A DNA stretch of 64,000 nt, taken from Actinospineispora spinosispora DSM 44797 (GTDB lineage: Bacteria > Actinomycetota > Actinomycetes > Mycobacteriales > Pseudonocardiaceae). The notes under the pieces were generated by a model. That model worked only from the letters and a program-made list of their open reading frames with translations, was not told the origin of the DNA and did no database searches. How positions within the stretch are numbered: position 1 is the stretch's first letter; each line of letters opens with the position of its first letter. Positions 26,023 through 34,200 of this stretch are shown in pieces. The stretch lies in the NCBI RefSeq assembly GCF_000429025.1, contig NZ_KE386833.1, positions 262,582 to 326,581 on the forward strand. The letters are read 5' to 3'. Both the position numbers and the translations under genes were made by a program.

Positions 26023-27555
26023 TCACCAGGGGTGGTGGGGGCGGTCGCGGTTGGCCCAGCGCGGGTTCGACTCGTCCCTGCGGTAGATCGGCACCGGCTT
26101 GGACGAGGCGCGGAAGGTGAACTTCGTGGCCTTGTCGATGACCTCACCGTCGGTGGCCAGGAGGCTGGGCGTCGCCACCTCCACGTCCAGCGTGCTCATC
26201 TCGGCCTGCTTGTAGACGTGGCTGTGCGACAGGGCCGCGAGCGCCAGCGCGAAGCAGGCGCGCAGCCGGGAGAACCGGATGTCTGCGCGCAGCCACCGAA
26301 CGTCCAGCAGCCCCGAGTCGAGCTGCGGGCGCCACGCGGGCACCATGCCTGCGGGGTGGTAGGGCCCGTTGCCGACGAACAGCACCCACACCGACCGCCA
26401 GCTGCCGTTCAGCTTCACCTGCAGCGGCTCGGAGCGGTGCAGCACGACGACCAGGGCGACCAGGAACGCGGGCCACTTGCCCCACCGGTCCTCCCACTGC
26501 TCACGCAGCCGGACCAGGTCGGAGTAGCAGCCGAGGCTGGCGGTGTTCAGGAAGTACCGCTTGCGTTCCCGTTCCGCGTCGTGCAGCTCGACGACACCGA
26601 GGGTCACCGCCGCCGCCTCGCCCGCGTCGGTCGCGTCGATGGCCTCCTGCAGGTCGTAGATACCGACGTCACGCGCGAAGTGGTTGAGCGTGCCGGCCGG
26701 GATCAGCACGAGCGGCAGCTGGTTCTCGTTGGCGAACGCCGCGACCGTCGCCACCGTGCCGTCGCCGCCCGCCACGCCGACCGAGCGGACCGATCCGTCG
26801 CCGGCCTTCAGCTCGTCGGCCAGCTCTTGGCGAAGGTCGGTGCCCTTGCCGACCACCAGCATCGTGGCCTTCGGGAAGACGTTGCGGATCTGCTCGGTCG
26901 GGTCGTACTCGGGGTCGCCCGACATCGGGTTGACGACGAACACCAGGCCTTCACCCTCAGGCAGCTCCGGCACCCGGTTCATCGGTCGCGCGGCGGCCTC
27001 GTCGGACGGGCGGACCGGCCACCAGCGTCGGGTGATGAGCGCCGCCCCGGCACCGATCCAGGCACCCGCGGCCACGTCCGAGGCCCAGTGCACACCCACG
27101 TGCACCCGTGAGTACGCGACCGCCGCCGCGAGCGGGGCGATCGCCAGGCCGGTGCGTGGGCTCTCCAGCGCGACCGCCGTGGCGAACGCGGCGGCCGACG
27201 CGGCATGCCCGGACGGGAACGAGCTGGAGGTCGGTCTGTTCTCCAGACGGCGGCTGACCGGCAGCAGCTCGGCCGCCGGACGACGGCGCGGGACCAATGG
27301 CTTGAGCACCCCGTTGGCGGTTGCGCTCGCGAACCCGATCGCGATCACCCCACGCAACGCGCCTCGCCGAGTCACTCCAGCACGCGCCGCGAGCACCGCA
27401 GCGATAGCGAACCAGAGCACACTGTGGTTCGCTGACCGGGTCAAACGCATGATTAGCCGGTCCTTGTAACCCGGCGGGTAGGAGGCGACTCGATGCTCAA
27501 TGGCACGGTCCGTTTCGTTGACACGCCCGACCGTCCGTCGGAACCACTCGATCAC
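26023..27555 (-). CDS. fusion of PAP2 phosphatase and diacylglycerol-kinase-type lipid kinase
   Basis: 510 aa, GTG start. The N-terminal half is a membrane PAP2 phosphatase: KPLVPRRRPA (motif 1), SSSFPSGHAAS (motif 2) and SRVHVGVHWASDVAAG (motif 3). The C-terminal half (from about residue 205) is a DAGK/LCB5 catalytic domain with VFVVNPMSGD and the nucleotide loop GGDGTVATVAAFA. Such fusions probably interconvert phosphatidate, lipid phosphate or undecaprenyl species; the exact substrate is unknown. It lies opposed between prcA and pafA, which are neighbours or near-neighbours in many relatives, and TACTGT sits 7 nt before its start. Confidence 0.9.
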   Translation of the reverse strand: MIEWFRRTVGRVNETDRAIEHRVASYPPGYKDRLIMRLTRSANHSVLWFAIAAVLAARAGVTRRGALRGVIAIGFASATANGVLKPLVPRRRPAAELLPVSRRLENRPTSSSFPSGHAASAAAFATAVALESPRTGLAIAPLAAAVAYSRVHVGVHWASDVAAGAWIGAGAALITRRWWPVRPSDEAAARPMNRVPELPEGEGLVFVVNPMSGDPEYDPTEQIRNVFPKATMLVVGKGTDLRQELADELKAGDGSVRSVGVAGGDGTVATVAAFANENQLPLVLIPAGTLNHFARDVGIYDLQEAIDATDAGEAAAVTLGVVELHDAERERKRYFLNTASLGCYSDLVRLREQWEDRWGKWPAFLVALVVVLHRSEPLQVKLNGSWRSVWVLFVGNGPYHPAGMVPAWRPQLDSGLLDVRWLRADIRFSRLRACFALALAALSHSHVYKQAEMSTLDVEVATPSLLATDGEVIDKATKFTFRASSKPVPIYRRDESNPRWANRDRPHHPW

Positions 27556-27596
27556 AGGCTCGACAGTACGGGCCGTGCAACGCTTACGCTGAACCC
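27556..27596. promoter_or_regulatory. interlocked divergent leaderless promoters
   Basis: Only 41 bp separate the GTG of the PAP2/kinase gene (-) from the ATG of pafA (+). TACTGT (minus strand, 27568-27563) ends 7 nt before the GTG, and TACGCT (27585-27590) ends 6 nt before the pafA ATG. No Shine-Dalgarno is present on either side. The two polymerases would occupy overlapping DNA, so mutually exclusive firing is expected. Confidence 0.5.
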
Positions 27597-28955
27597 ATGA
27601 ACCGGCGGATTTATGGGGTCGAGACCGAGTTCGGGGTCACCTGCACCTTCCACGGCCAGCGGCGGCTCTCTCCGGACGAGGTGGCGCGATACCTCTTCCG
27701 TCGGGTCGTGTCGTGGGGACGGTCCTCGAACGTCTTCCTACGCAACGGCTCGCGTCTGTACTTGGACGTGGGTTCCCACCCGGAGTACGCGACCGCGGAA
27801 TGCGACTCGCTGACCCAGCTGGTCGCACACGACAAGGCGGGTGAGCGGATCCTGGAGGAGCTGCTCGTCGACGCCGAGCGACGGCTGGTCGACGAGGGTA
27901 TCGGCGGTGACATCTACCTGTTCAAGAACAACACCGACTCGGCGGGCAACTCCTATGGTTGCCATGAGAACTACCTGGTCGCCCGTGCTGGTGAGTTCTC
28001 CCGTATCGCCGACGTGCTGTTGCCCTTTCTGGTCACCCGCCAGCTGATCTGCGGCGCCGGCAAGGTGCTGCAGACCCCGCGCGGCGCGGTGTACTGCCTG
28101 TCCCAGCGCGCCGAGCACATCTGGGAGGGCGTCTCCTCGGCGACCACCCGGTCGCGGCCGATCATCAACACCCGGGACGAGCCGCACGCCGACGCCGAGC
28201 GCTACCGCAGGCTGCACGTCATCGTCGGCGACTCGAACATGTCCGAGGTCACGACCCTGCTCAAGGTGGGTTCGGCGACGCTCGTGCTGGACATGATCGA
28301 GCACGGTGTGCAGTTCAGGGACTTCACCCTGGACAACCCGATCCGGGCGATCCGGGAGATCAGCCACGACCTGACCGGTCGTCGGCCGGTACGGCTCGCC
28401 GGTGGTCGTGAGGCCAGCGCGCTCGACATCCAGCGCGAGTACTACGCGCGCGCCGTCGAGCACGTGGCCGCGCAGGGTGGGGACAAGACCACCGAGCGGG
28501 TGCTGGAGCTGTGGGGCCGGGCACTGGACGCGGTGGAGAGCCAGGACCTGTCGCTGATCGACCGGGAGATCGACTGGGCGATCAAGCGCCGGCTGGTCGA
28601 GCGGTACCGCGAGCGCAACAACCTGGAGCTGTCCAGCGCGCGCATCGCCCAGCTCGACCTGGCCTACCACGACATCCGCCGTGGCCGTGGCCTGTTCGAC
28701 CTGCTGCAGCGCAAGGGCATGGTCGACCGGGTGACCGACGACGGTGAGATCGAGGTCGCCAAGGACACCCCGCCGCAGACCACCAGAGCCAAGCTGCGGG
28801 GCGACTTCATCGCGGCGGCCCAGGCGGCCGGGCGCGACTTCACAGTCGACTGGGTCCATCTGAAGCTGAACGACCAGGCGCAGCGCACTGTCCTGTGCAA
28901 GGACCCGTTCCGCGCGGTCGACGAGCGGGTGGACCGCCTGATCGCCAGCCTGTAG
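27597..28955 (+). CDS. pafA: Pup ligase
   Basis: 452 aa. It uses ATP to form an isopeptide bond between the C-terminal Glu of Pup and substrate lysines. Like Dop it has a glutamine-synthetase fold but lacks the Dop insertion: MNRRIYGVETEFGVTCTF, then SRLYLDVGSHPEYATAE with catalytic-site Asp57, KNNTDSAGNSYGCHENY and RPIINTRDEPHADAERYRRLH. Length is normal for PafA. Its start is predicted leaderless. It is followed by a compound hairpin and then pafB. Confidence 0.96.
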   Translation: MNRRIYGVETEFGVTCTFHGQRRLSPDEVARYLFRRVVSWGRSSNVFLRNGSRLYLDVGSHPEYATAECDSLTQLVAHDKAGERILEELLVDAERRLVDEGIGGDIYLFKNNTDSAGNSYGCHENYLVARAGEFSRIADVLLPFLVTRQLICGAGKVLQTPRGAVYCLSQRAEHIWEGVSSATTRSRPIINTRDEPHADAERYRRLHVIVGDSNMSEVTTLLKVGSATLVLDMIEHGVQFRDFTLDNPIRAIREISHDLTGRRPVRLAGGREASALDIQREYYARAVEHVAAQGGDKTTERVLELWGRALDAVESQDLSLIDREIDWAIKRRLVERYRERNNLELSSARIAQLDLAYHDIRRGRGLFDLLQRKGMVDRVTDDGEIEVAKDTPPQTTRAKLRGDFIAAAQAAGRDFTVDWVHLKLNDQAQRTVLCKDPFRAVDERVDRLIASL

Positions 28956-28957
28956 TC

Positions 28958-29080
28958 CCCGTGAGTGGCGAGAGGCCCTACCCCGAAGGGGCGCCGAAGG
29001 CGTAGCAACCCTGGGCACTCACGACCGCTTTTTGGTCGTGAGTGCCCAGGGTTGCTATAGGACCTCTCGCCACTCACGGG
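28958..29080. repeat. compound double hairpin between pafA and pafB
   Basis: Outer arms CCCGTGAGTGGCGAGAGG (28958-28975) pair with 29063-29080. Inside, a perfect 24-bp stem pairs 29003-29026 (beginning TAGCAACCCTGGGCACTC) with 29034-29057 around a loop containing TTTTT. Each half on its own also begins CGTGAGTG and ends CACTCACG. The flanking genes are co-directional, so it could uncouple pafA from pafBC. Confidence 0.7.
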
Positions 29081-29157
29081 TCTGCTCGACCGGTGTTCAC
29101 CGCGTCGGGCGGCGCGGTTCGGACACCTGGTTCCGCTGGACGCTATACGCTGCAGGC

Positions 29158-30186
29158 GTGTCCTCCGTCCGTGCCGAGCGCTTGGTGAACCTGGTTCTCT
29201 GCCTGCTCTCCACGCGGCAGTTCCTGTCCGCCGAGCGGATCCGGGCCACGGTGCCCGGGTACGCGAGCGCGACATCCGACGAGTCGTTCTTCCGGATGTT
29301 CGAGCGGGACAAGTCGGAGCTGCGTGACCTGGGAGTTCCGCTGGAGACCGGCAAGCAGTCGGTGTTCGACACGATCGAGGGCTATCGCATCGCCCGGCAG
29401 GACTACGAGCTGGGCGAGGTCGAGCTGGCGGCCGATGAGGCCGCCGCCGTCGCGCTCGCCGCGCGGCTGTGGGACTCCCCGGAGCTGGCCGGCGCGGCAC
29501 GCGGCGCCCTGGTGAAGCTGCGCGCCGCCGGCGTCGAGGTCGACGAGGCCGCCGGAGCCGGGGTGGAACCGAAGGTGCGGGCGAGCGAGCCGTCGTTCGG
29601 GCCGCTGCTCGCCGCGGTGCAGGCCGGTCAGGTCGTCCAGTTCGAACACCAGCCCAGTCCCACCGCCGAGCCCCGGACCCGCACCGTCGAGCCGTGGGGT
29701 GTGGTGAGCTGGCGCGGACGCTGGTACCTCGTGGGACACGACCGCGACCGGGACGACACCCGGTGCTTCCGGCTGTCCCGGATCAGCGAGCCGGTCAAGG
29801 CACGCGGCCCGCGCGGCGCGGTGCGGCCGCCCGAAGGTGTCGACCTGATGGCACTCGTCAGACGCAGCGCCGGGCCGCCGCCGGTGATCGGCGTGGCCCG
29901 GGTCTGGGTGGCGAGGGGCCGAGCACTCGGTCTGCGCAGGCTCGGCAAGCTCGCCGGGGAACAGGACCATGCCGGACGAGCCGGTGACGTGCTGGAGCTG
30001 GAGCTGCGCAGCCCGGAGACGGTCGCGCGGTGGGTCGGTGGGCACGGGCCGGACGTGGTCGTGCTCGATCCGCCGGAGCTGGCCGATGCGGTCCGGCGAG
30101 GCTGGCTTGCGGCCGCGCGAGCGCACGCGCCCTCGGATCCGGCGGACCGGTCTGTCGAGATGCGCGTCGGGGGAGCGGCTCGATGA
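29158..30186 (+). CDS. pafB: WYL-domain regulator PafB
   Basis: 342 aa from GTG 29158 (VSSVRAERLVNLVLCLLSTRQFLSAERIR). Winged helix at the N-terminus, then a WYL sensor domain with WGVVSWRGRWYLVGHDRDRDDTRCFRLSRI (about residues 180-209) and a C-terminal WCX extension. With PafC it forms the actinobacterial activator of the LexA-independent DNA-damage regulon, reported to respond to single-stranded DNA. TACGCT is 6 nt before the GTG, so the mRNA is probably leaderless. The stop overlaps the pafC start (ATGA). Confidence 0.94.
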   Translation: MSSVRAERLVNLVLCLLSTRQFLSAERIRATVPGYASATSDESFFRMFERDKSELRDLGVPLETGKQSVFDTIEGYRIARQDYELGEVELAADEAAAVALAARLWDSPELAGAARGALVKLRAAGVEVDEAAGAGVEPKVRASEPSFGPLLAAVQAGQVVQFEHQPSPTAEPRTRTVEPWGVVSWRGRWYLVGHDRDRDDTRCFRLSRISEPVKARGPRGAVRPPEGVDLMALVRRSAGPPPVIGVARVWVARGRALGLRRLGKLAGEQDHAGRAGDVLELELRSPETVARWVGGHGPDVVVLDPPELADAVRRGWLAAARAHAPSDPADRSVEMRVGGAAR

Positions 30187-31142
30187 GCCCCGGCGGCCTG
30201 GGAGTGTCCGCGCGGCTGCCCCGGCTGCTGTCCCTGGTGCCGTACCTGCTGGCGCACCCGGGGGTTCGGGTGGCAGAGGCGGCAGCGGACTTCGGGGTCG
30301 CGGAGAAGCAGCTCTGGCGCGATCTGGAGCTGTTGTGGATGTGCGGGCTGCCCGGCTACGGCCCCGGGGACCTCGTCGACCTGTCGTTCACCGAGGACAC
30401 CGTCACGGTCACCGAGGACGCCGGCATGCGGCGTCCGCTGCGGCTCACCACCGCGGAGGCCACGGCGCTGCTGGTTGCGCTGCGCGCGCTGACCGAGGTG
30501 CCCGGCATGGTCGACACCGACGTCGTCATGCGGGCGGTGCTGAAGATCGAGACCGCCGTCGGTGCACCGGACGGCCCGACGGGTGTGGCGGTCGGTCTGG
30601 CGGCGCGCGAGGAGGAGACGAGCACGGCGATCCGTGCCGCGATCGGTCGGGGCCGTGCGCTGCACATCCGGTACTACACGGCGTCCCGCGACGTGGTGAG
30701 TGAACGCACCGTCGACCCGATGCGGCTGCTGCTCATGGAGGGCCGCGGGTACCTGGAGGCGTGGTGCCGTTCCGCCGAGGACGTGCGTCTGTTCCGCCTG
30801 GATCGGATCGACGACGTCGAGGAGCTGGACGAGAAGGCCGCGCCACCGCCGTCGGCGCGGCGCAGCGACCTGTCGGCGGGGCTGTTCCGGCCGTCCCCCG
30901 AGCAGCGGGAAGCGGTCCTGCGGCTCGAACCGGAGGCCCGGTGGGTCGCGGAGTACTACCCGGTCGACGAGGTCGTCGAGCTGGAGGAGGGCGCCGCGCG
31001 GATCCGGATGCGTTTCACCGACGACGCCTGGCTCGTACGCCTGGTCCTGGGTATGGGCGGCCACGCCCAGATCCTGGAGCCGGCCTCCCTGCGCGCCGAG
31101 ATCGCCCGGCGCGCGGAGGAAGCCCTCCGCGCGCTGACCTGA
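30183..31142 (+). CDS. pafC: WYL-domain regulator PafC
   Basis: 319 aa, ATG overlapping the pafB stop, so both partners are made from one message in equal amounts. HTH near residues 8-50 (LPRLLSLVPYLLAHPGVRVAEAAADFGVAEKQLWRDLELL), WYL domain with DPMRLLLMEGRGYLEAWCRSAEDVRLFRLDRI (about 175-206), and a C-terminal WCX domain. It heterodimerises with PafB. Despite co-occurrence with the pupylation genes its known targets are DNA-repair genes. Confidence 0.94.
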   Translation: MSPGGLGVSARLPRLLSLVPYLLAHPGVRVAEAAADFGVAEKQLWRDLELLWMCGLPGYGPGDLVDLSFTEDTVTVTEDAGMRRPLRLTTAEATALLVALRALTEVPGMVDTDVVMRAVLKIETAVGAPDGPTGVAVGLAAREEETSTAIRAAIGRGRALHIRYYTASRDVVSERTVDPMRLLLMEGRGYLEAWCRSAEDVRLFRLDRIDDVEELDEKAAPPPSARRSDLSAGLFRPSPEQREAVLRLEPEARWVAEYYPVDEVVELEEGAARIRMRFTDDAWLVRLVLGMGGHAQILEPASLRAEIARRAEEALRALT

Positions 31143-31153
31143 CCTGACCGCAA

Positions 31154-31266
31154 CCCCGCGAGTCGGTCGTGTCAGCACAGCGAGTCGGGCATCTGGGCAC
31201 ACCGAGTCGTCGACGAGGTGTGCTGAAACGCGCGACTCGCGGTGCTGAAACGCGCGACTCGCGGGG
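31154..31266. repeat. inverted repeat with a duplicated right arm
   Basis: CCCCGCGAGTCG (31154-31165) is matched by its complement at 31255-31266, and TCAGCAC (31172-31178) by GTGCTGA twice (31220 and 31242). The right arm contains two exact head-to-tail copies of a 22-bp unit (31220-31241, 31242-31263), beginning GTGCTGAAACGCG and ending CTCGCG. CGAGTCG occurs three times on the left. It lies between pafC and the next co-directional gene. Confidence 0.65.
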
Positions 31267-31328
31267 TGGGTGACGCTTCGGAGTGGCTTGGGCGGGGGGA
31301 GTAGGGGCGTACCGATACGGTGGGCGGC

Positions 31329-31550
31329 ATGGGATGGTTGCCTAGCGCGCTCGTGGTGGTCGTGGGGCTGCTGGTGCTCGGGCTCGTGGCGGTGCGGGTA
31401 TTTCGTGTAGTGCGACGGACGCAGGGCGCCGTCGAGGCGCTGTCCATCTCCGTCAGCGGTCGCCGCATGCGGGTACAGGCGGGTGTCGACGAGCTGAACG
31501 CCTGGCGGGCGCAGCGGCGCAGCGCGAGTCACTCCGGCGGCGACGCGTAA
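31329..31550 (+). CDS. small single-pass membrane protein before tatA
   Basis: 73 aa, family not recognised. One N-terminal transmembrane helix (residues 4-24: LPSALVVVVGLLVLGLVAVR), then a basic amphipathic stretch (VFRVVRRTQGAVEALSISVSGRRMRVQAGVDELNAWRAQRR). The helix-plus-amphipathic layout superficially resembles TatA, but the Phe-Gly hinge is absent. TACGGT lies 7 nt before the ATG. It ends 39 bp before tatA in the same direction, so a shared transcript is likely. Confidence 0.65.
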   Translation: MGWLPSALVVVVGLLVLGLVAVRVFRVVRRTQGAVEALSISVSGRRMRVQAGVDELNAWRAQRRSASHSGGDA

Positions 31551-31589
31551 CATCGGCGACATCCGACATTTCGGGCGAGAGGACACATC

Positions 31590-31874
31590 ATGCCGGGCGG
31601 TTGGGAATGGGTGATCATTCTCGTAGTGATCCTGTTGTTGTTCGGAGCGAAGCGGCTGCCTGACATGGCCCGTTCGCTCGGGCAGTCGGCCCGGGTGCTC
31701 AAGAGCGAGGTCAAGGGCATGAAGTCGGACGACGAGGCGCGCGAGTCGCAGACCAAGTCCGACCCGCCCGCCGAGCAGCAGAAGCCGGCCGCGCTGCCGC
31801 CGGGACAGCCCTCGGCCGCCGAGCCGAGAGCCGCCTCCGAGCAGCCGGGCACGCGCTCCGACGACGCGAGGTAG
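31590..31874 (+). CDS. tatA: Sec-independent protein translocase subunit TatA
   Basis: 94 aa. It forms the membrane-thinning oligomer of the twin-arginine exporter. N-terminal helix WEWVIILVVILLLFGAKRLP with the hallmark FG hinge, amphipathic helix PDMARSLGQSARVLKSEV, then a disordered Pro/Glu/Ala tail. ATG with GAGAGGA upstream. Nine bases separate it from tatC. The pafC-tatA-tatC order is the same as in mycobacteria. Confidence 0.95.
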   Translation: MPGGWEWVIILVVILLLFGAKRLPDMARSLGQSARVLKSEVKGMKSDDEARESQTKSDPPAEQQKPAALPPGQPSAAEPRAASEQPGTRSDDAR

Positions 31875-31883
31875 CCCAGCACG

Positions 31884-32813
31884 GTGTGGAATCCGCTGGC
31901 TCGTCGCCGTCGTCGCCGGGCGAACCCCGACGGCACCATGACGCTGATCGAGCACATCTACGAGCTGCGCAACCGACTCGCCGTGGCGATCGTCGCGGTC
32001 GCGGTGATGGCCGTCTTCGGCTACATCTGGTTCGGTGTGTCGTTCTTCGGCGTCCCCAGCCTCGGTGACGTGCTGAAGGGCCCGTACTGCGCGCTGCCGC
32101 TCAACGTCCGGCCGGTCGTGAACGGCGCGGGCACGTGCACCCTGTACGGCACCGGCGCACTGGACCAGTTCTCGCTGCGCATGCGCGTCGGTATCGCCGC
32201 CGGTGTAGTGCTGTCCTGTCCCGTGTGGTTCTACCAGCTGTGGGCGTTCATCACGCCCGGTCTGTACGCCAAGGAGCGCAGGTTCGCCGCGACGTTCGTG
32301 TTCGCCGCGGTGTGCCTGTTCCTGGCCGGCGCCGCGATGGCCTACTACGTCGTGCAGAAGGCCTTGGGCTTCCTGCTCGGGGTCAGCACCGACGTGCAGA
32401 CCACCCTGCTGTCCGGCGAGAGCTACTTCGGGCTGATCATCGCCCTGCTGTTGATCTTCGGTGTGAGCTTCGAGCTGCCGCTGCTCGTGGTGATGCTCAA
32501 CCGGGTCGGTGTGGTCAGCTACGAACGGCTCAGCAAATGGCGCCGAGGGCTCATCTTCGGGCTGTTCGTGTTCGCGGCCGTGGCGACCCCCGGCGGCGAC
32601 CCGATCTCGATGACCGCGCTCGCGCTCGCGCTCACGGTGCTGTTCGAGATCTCGATCCAGATCGCCAGGGTCCACGACCGCCGCAAGGCCAAGCAGCGCG
32701 CCGCCGAGGGCTGGGACTCACTGGACCCCGACCAGCCGTCACCGCTGGACACCACCCCGAGCAAGATCGAGGAACCGGAACCGCCGAAGCCGTCCTACGA
32801 CGACGCGACCTGA
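31884..32813 (+). CDS. tatC: Sec-independent protein translocase subunit TatC
   Basis: 309 aa, GTG start. Six transmembrane helices; the N-terminal MTLIEHIYELRNRL contains the Glu/Arg signature that reads twin-arginine signals, and FYQLWAFITPGLYAKERR is the conserved cytoplasmic loop. The C-terminal ~45 residues are acidic and proline-rich. It completes the minimal TatA-TatC machine here; tatB is not in the window. The stop is 6 bp from the end of the opposing DUF397 gene. Confidence 0.96.
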   Translation: MWNPLARRRRRRANPDGTMTLIEHIYELRNRLAVAIVAVAVMAVFGYIWFGVSFFGVPSLGDVLKGPYCALPLNVRPVVNGAGTCTLYGTGALDQFSLRMRVGIAAGVVLSCPVWFYQLWAFITPGLYAKERRFAATFVFAAVCLFLAGAAMAYYVVQKALGFLLGVSTDVQTTLLSGESYFGLIIALLLIFGVSFELPLLVVMLNRVGVVSYERLSKWRRGLIFGLFVFAAVATPGGDPISMTALALALTVLFEISIQIARVHDRRKAKQRAAEGWDSLDPDQPSPLDTTPSKIEEPEPPKPSYDDAT

Positions 32814-32819
32814 CCGAGG

Positions 32820-33023
32820 TCAGGCCCGGTCGAACTCGCCCGCCCTGACACCAGCCAGGAGCGCATGCCACTCGGTCGCGGCGTAGCGGTGTGCCGGTAG
32901 CGCCCGGTCCTTGGTGTCGCGGACGGCGACCGTGTCGTCGGACAGGAAAGCCATCTCGACGCAGCTGTTCCCGTTGCCGCCGCTGAACGTGCTCTTGCGC
33001 CAATTTGCCTGGGCGAGGTCCAT
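32820..33023 (-). CDS. DUF397 domain protein
   Basis: 67 aa. Nearly the whole protein is the DUF397 motif: ANWRKSTFSGGNGNSCVEMAF, then VAVRDTKDRALPAHRYAATEWHALLAGVRAGEF. In actinomycetes DUF397 genes lie next to XRE/DUF5753 regulators and behave like toxin/antitoxin-like or developmental partners. Here the partner is directly upstream, 20 bp away, same strand. Molecular activity unknown. Confidence 0.9.
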   Translation of the reverse strand: MDLAQANWRKSTFSGGNGNSCVEMAFLSDDTVAVRDTKDRALPAHRYAATEWHALLAGVRAGEFDRA

Positions 33024-33043
33024 GGCGCCTCCTCAATACAGAC

Positions 33044-33886
33044 TCAGGTCTGGGCGGCCAATCGCCGGATAAGGGCTAGTGACTCGGCCGGATTGAGCGC
33101 GACATCGCGAACCCAATCGAAGGTGAGTCTAGCCCCGGCAGCGTCACCGTCTTTGTCGAGTAGCAACGCGCCGAGAGAGTGCTCGACATAGGCCATGTCA
33201 GGCTCACCGAGGTCTTCGAACGCTAGAAGGGTGAAGCTGGACGCAAGCCCAGCGTGTGCTCCAACGGTGTTGGCCACTACTTGCAGACTGACCGTGTTGA
33301 GGCTGGAGGCTTCTGCCAACCGCCGCAATTGAGCCCGCAGAACGTCAGGTCCACCGACTGGACGGTGCAACACGCTTTCGTCGATCACCGCGACGAGTTC
33401 CAGCGGAGTTTCGTCCGACAGCAGTCTGCGTTGTCTGATCATCCGCGCCTCGACGGCGCGATCTACTTCGCGGGGAGTGCGGGGGACTGGCACGGACGTG
33501 AACAGCGCGCGTGCGTAGTCGGCGGTTTGCAGCAGACCAGGCACGAAGCCGAGGTTGAAGTCCAGCACCTGACTGGCGTAGGCCTCGAATGCCACGTAGC
33601 TGTTGTTGCCCAGCTTGTAGGGCTCCCACCAGCCTGGTTGGCCCGCTCGGATGGCGAGGCCGGTCAGCTCCTCCCATCGCTCACTCTCCCCGTACAGATC
33701 GAGCATGCTGCGGACCCGGTGTACGTCCACGCCCTGCACCGCTCGCTCGATCCGGCTGAGTGTGGGTGGCGACCAGAACAGCATGGGCGCGGCTTCCTCC
33801 AGCTTCATGCCGGCCTGCTGGCGCAGCTTTTTGAGCTCGCGAGCCAGGATTCGGCGCAGGAGCATCGAGCCCTGGTTGTGTGCCAT
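33044..33886 (-). CDS. XRE-family regulator with C-terminal DUF5753 (Scr1-like)
   Basis: 280 aa, ATG with GAGGGGG upstream. Cro/C1-type helix-turn-helix at about residues 12-70 (LARELKKLRQQAGMKLEEAAPMLFWSPPTLSRIERAV), followed by a ~200-residue DUF5753 sensor with EAYASQVLDFNLGFVPGLLQTADYARAL and TLLAFEDLGEPDMAYVEHSLG. Paired with the DUF397 gene downstream, as in the many whiJ/bldB-type loci of Streptomyces. It probably controls itself through the AT-rich site at 33934-33944. Confidence 0.92.
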   Translation of the reverse strand: MAHNQGSMLLRRILARELKKLRQQAGMKLEEAAPMLFWSPPTLSRIERAVQGVDVHRVRSMLDLYGESERWEELTGLAIRAGQPGWWEPYKLGNNSYVAFEAYASQVLDFNLGFVPGLLQTADYARALFTSVPVPRTPREVDRAVEARMIRQRRLLSDETPLELVAVIDESVLHRPVGGPDVLRAQLRRLAEASSLNTVSLQVVANTVGAHAGLASSFTLLAFEDLGEPDMAYVEHSLGALLLDKDGDAAGARLTFDWVRDVALNPAESLALIRRLAAQT

Positions 33887-33933
33887 CCGTTCCCCCTCGT
33901 GGCGCAGCAGCCTCGCAGGCGTTATACCGGACT

Positions 33934-33944
33934 TGAAAGTTTCA
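33934..33944. promoter_or_regulatory. candidate operator in the XRE / small-protein divergent region
   Basis: TGAAAGTTTCA is a perfect palindrome around one central base in an AT-rich island (TTGAAAGTTTCATGTTTCGAA) between the XRE gene and the divergent small Cys protein. It is the best operator candidate in a 104-bp gap. Binding by the XRE regulator is inference. Confidence 0.4.
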
Positions 33945-33990
33945 TGTTTCGAACTGTCTAGGTTGATCTTGGTCCGTCGACGCTCGTCGC

Positions 33991-34188
33991 ATGACGGACC
34001 ACAGCCTGATCACCACCGCGCGGCTCCTACTGCACTGGCCGGAGGTGGTGAGCGCGTTGCGCGAGATACATCAACCAGACCCGGACGGGCGCTGTCTGGG
34101 CTGCACGAGCCAGGTCGGGCCGGCGCCGTGGTGGCCGTGCGGACTGGCTCTCGTATCAGGCGCCGCGCCGTTCCCGCCCGGGATGTGA
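33991..34188 (+). CDS. small Cys-motif protein divergent from the XRE/DUF397 pair
   Basis: 65 aa. Visible: a hydrophobic helix (LITTARLLLHWPEVVSALREIH), then HQPDPDGRCLGCTSQVGPAPWWPCGLA with a CxxC and a later Cys. Short proteins with DGRCxGC...WPC motifs often accompany XRE/DUF397 loci in actinomycetes; function unknown. Assigned as real because it faces the regulator across an operator-like site and has good codon bias. Moderate certainty. Confidence 0.55.
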   Translation: MTDHSLITTARLLLHWPEVVSALREIHQPDPDGRCLGCTSQVGPAPWWPCGLALVSGAAPFPPGM

Positions 34189-34200
34189 CAACCTGGACGT

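Noticed and set aside
31154..31266. CRISPR array
   Set aside because: The 22-bp repeats are directly adjacent with no spacer and only two copies; no cas gene other than a distant Cas4-like stand-alone nuclease is present.
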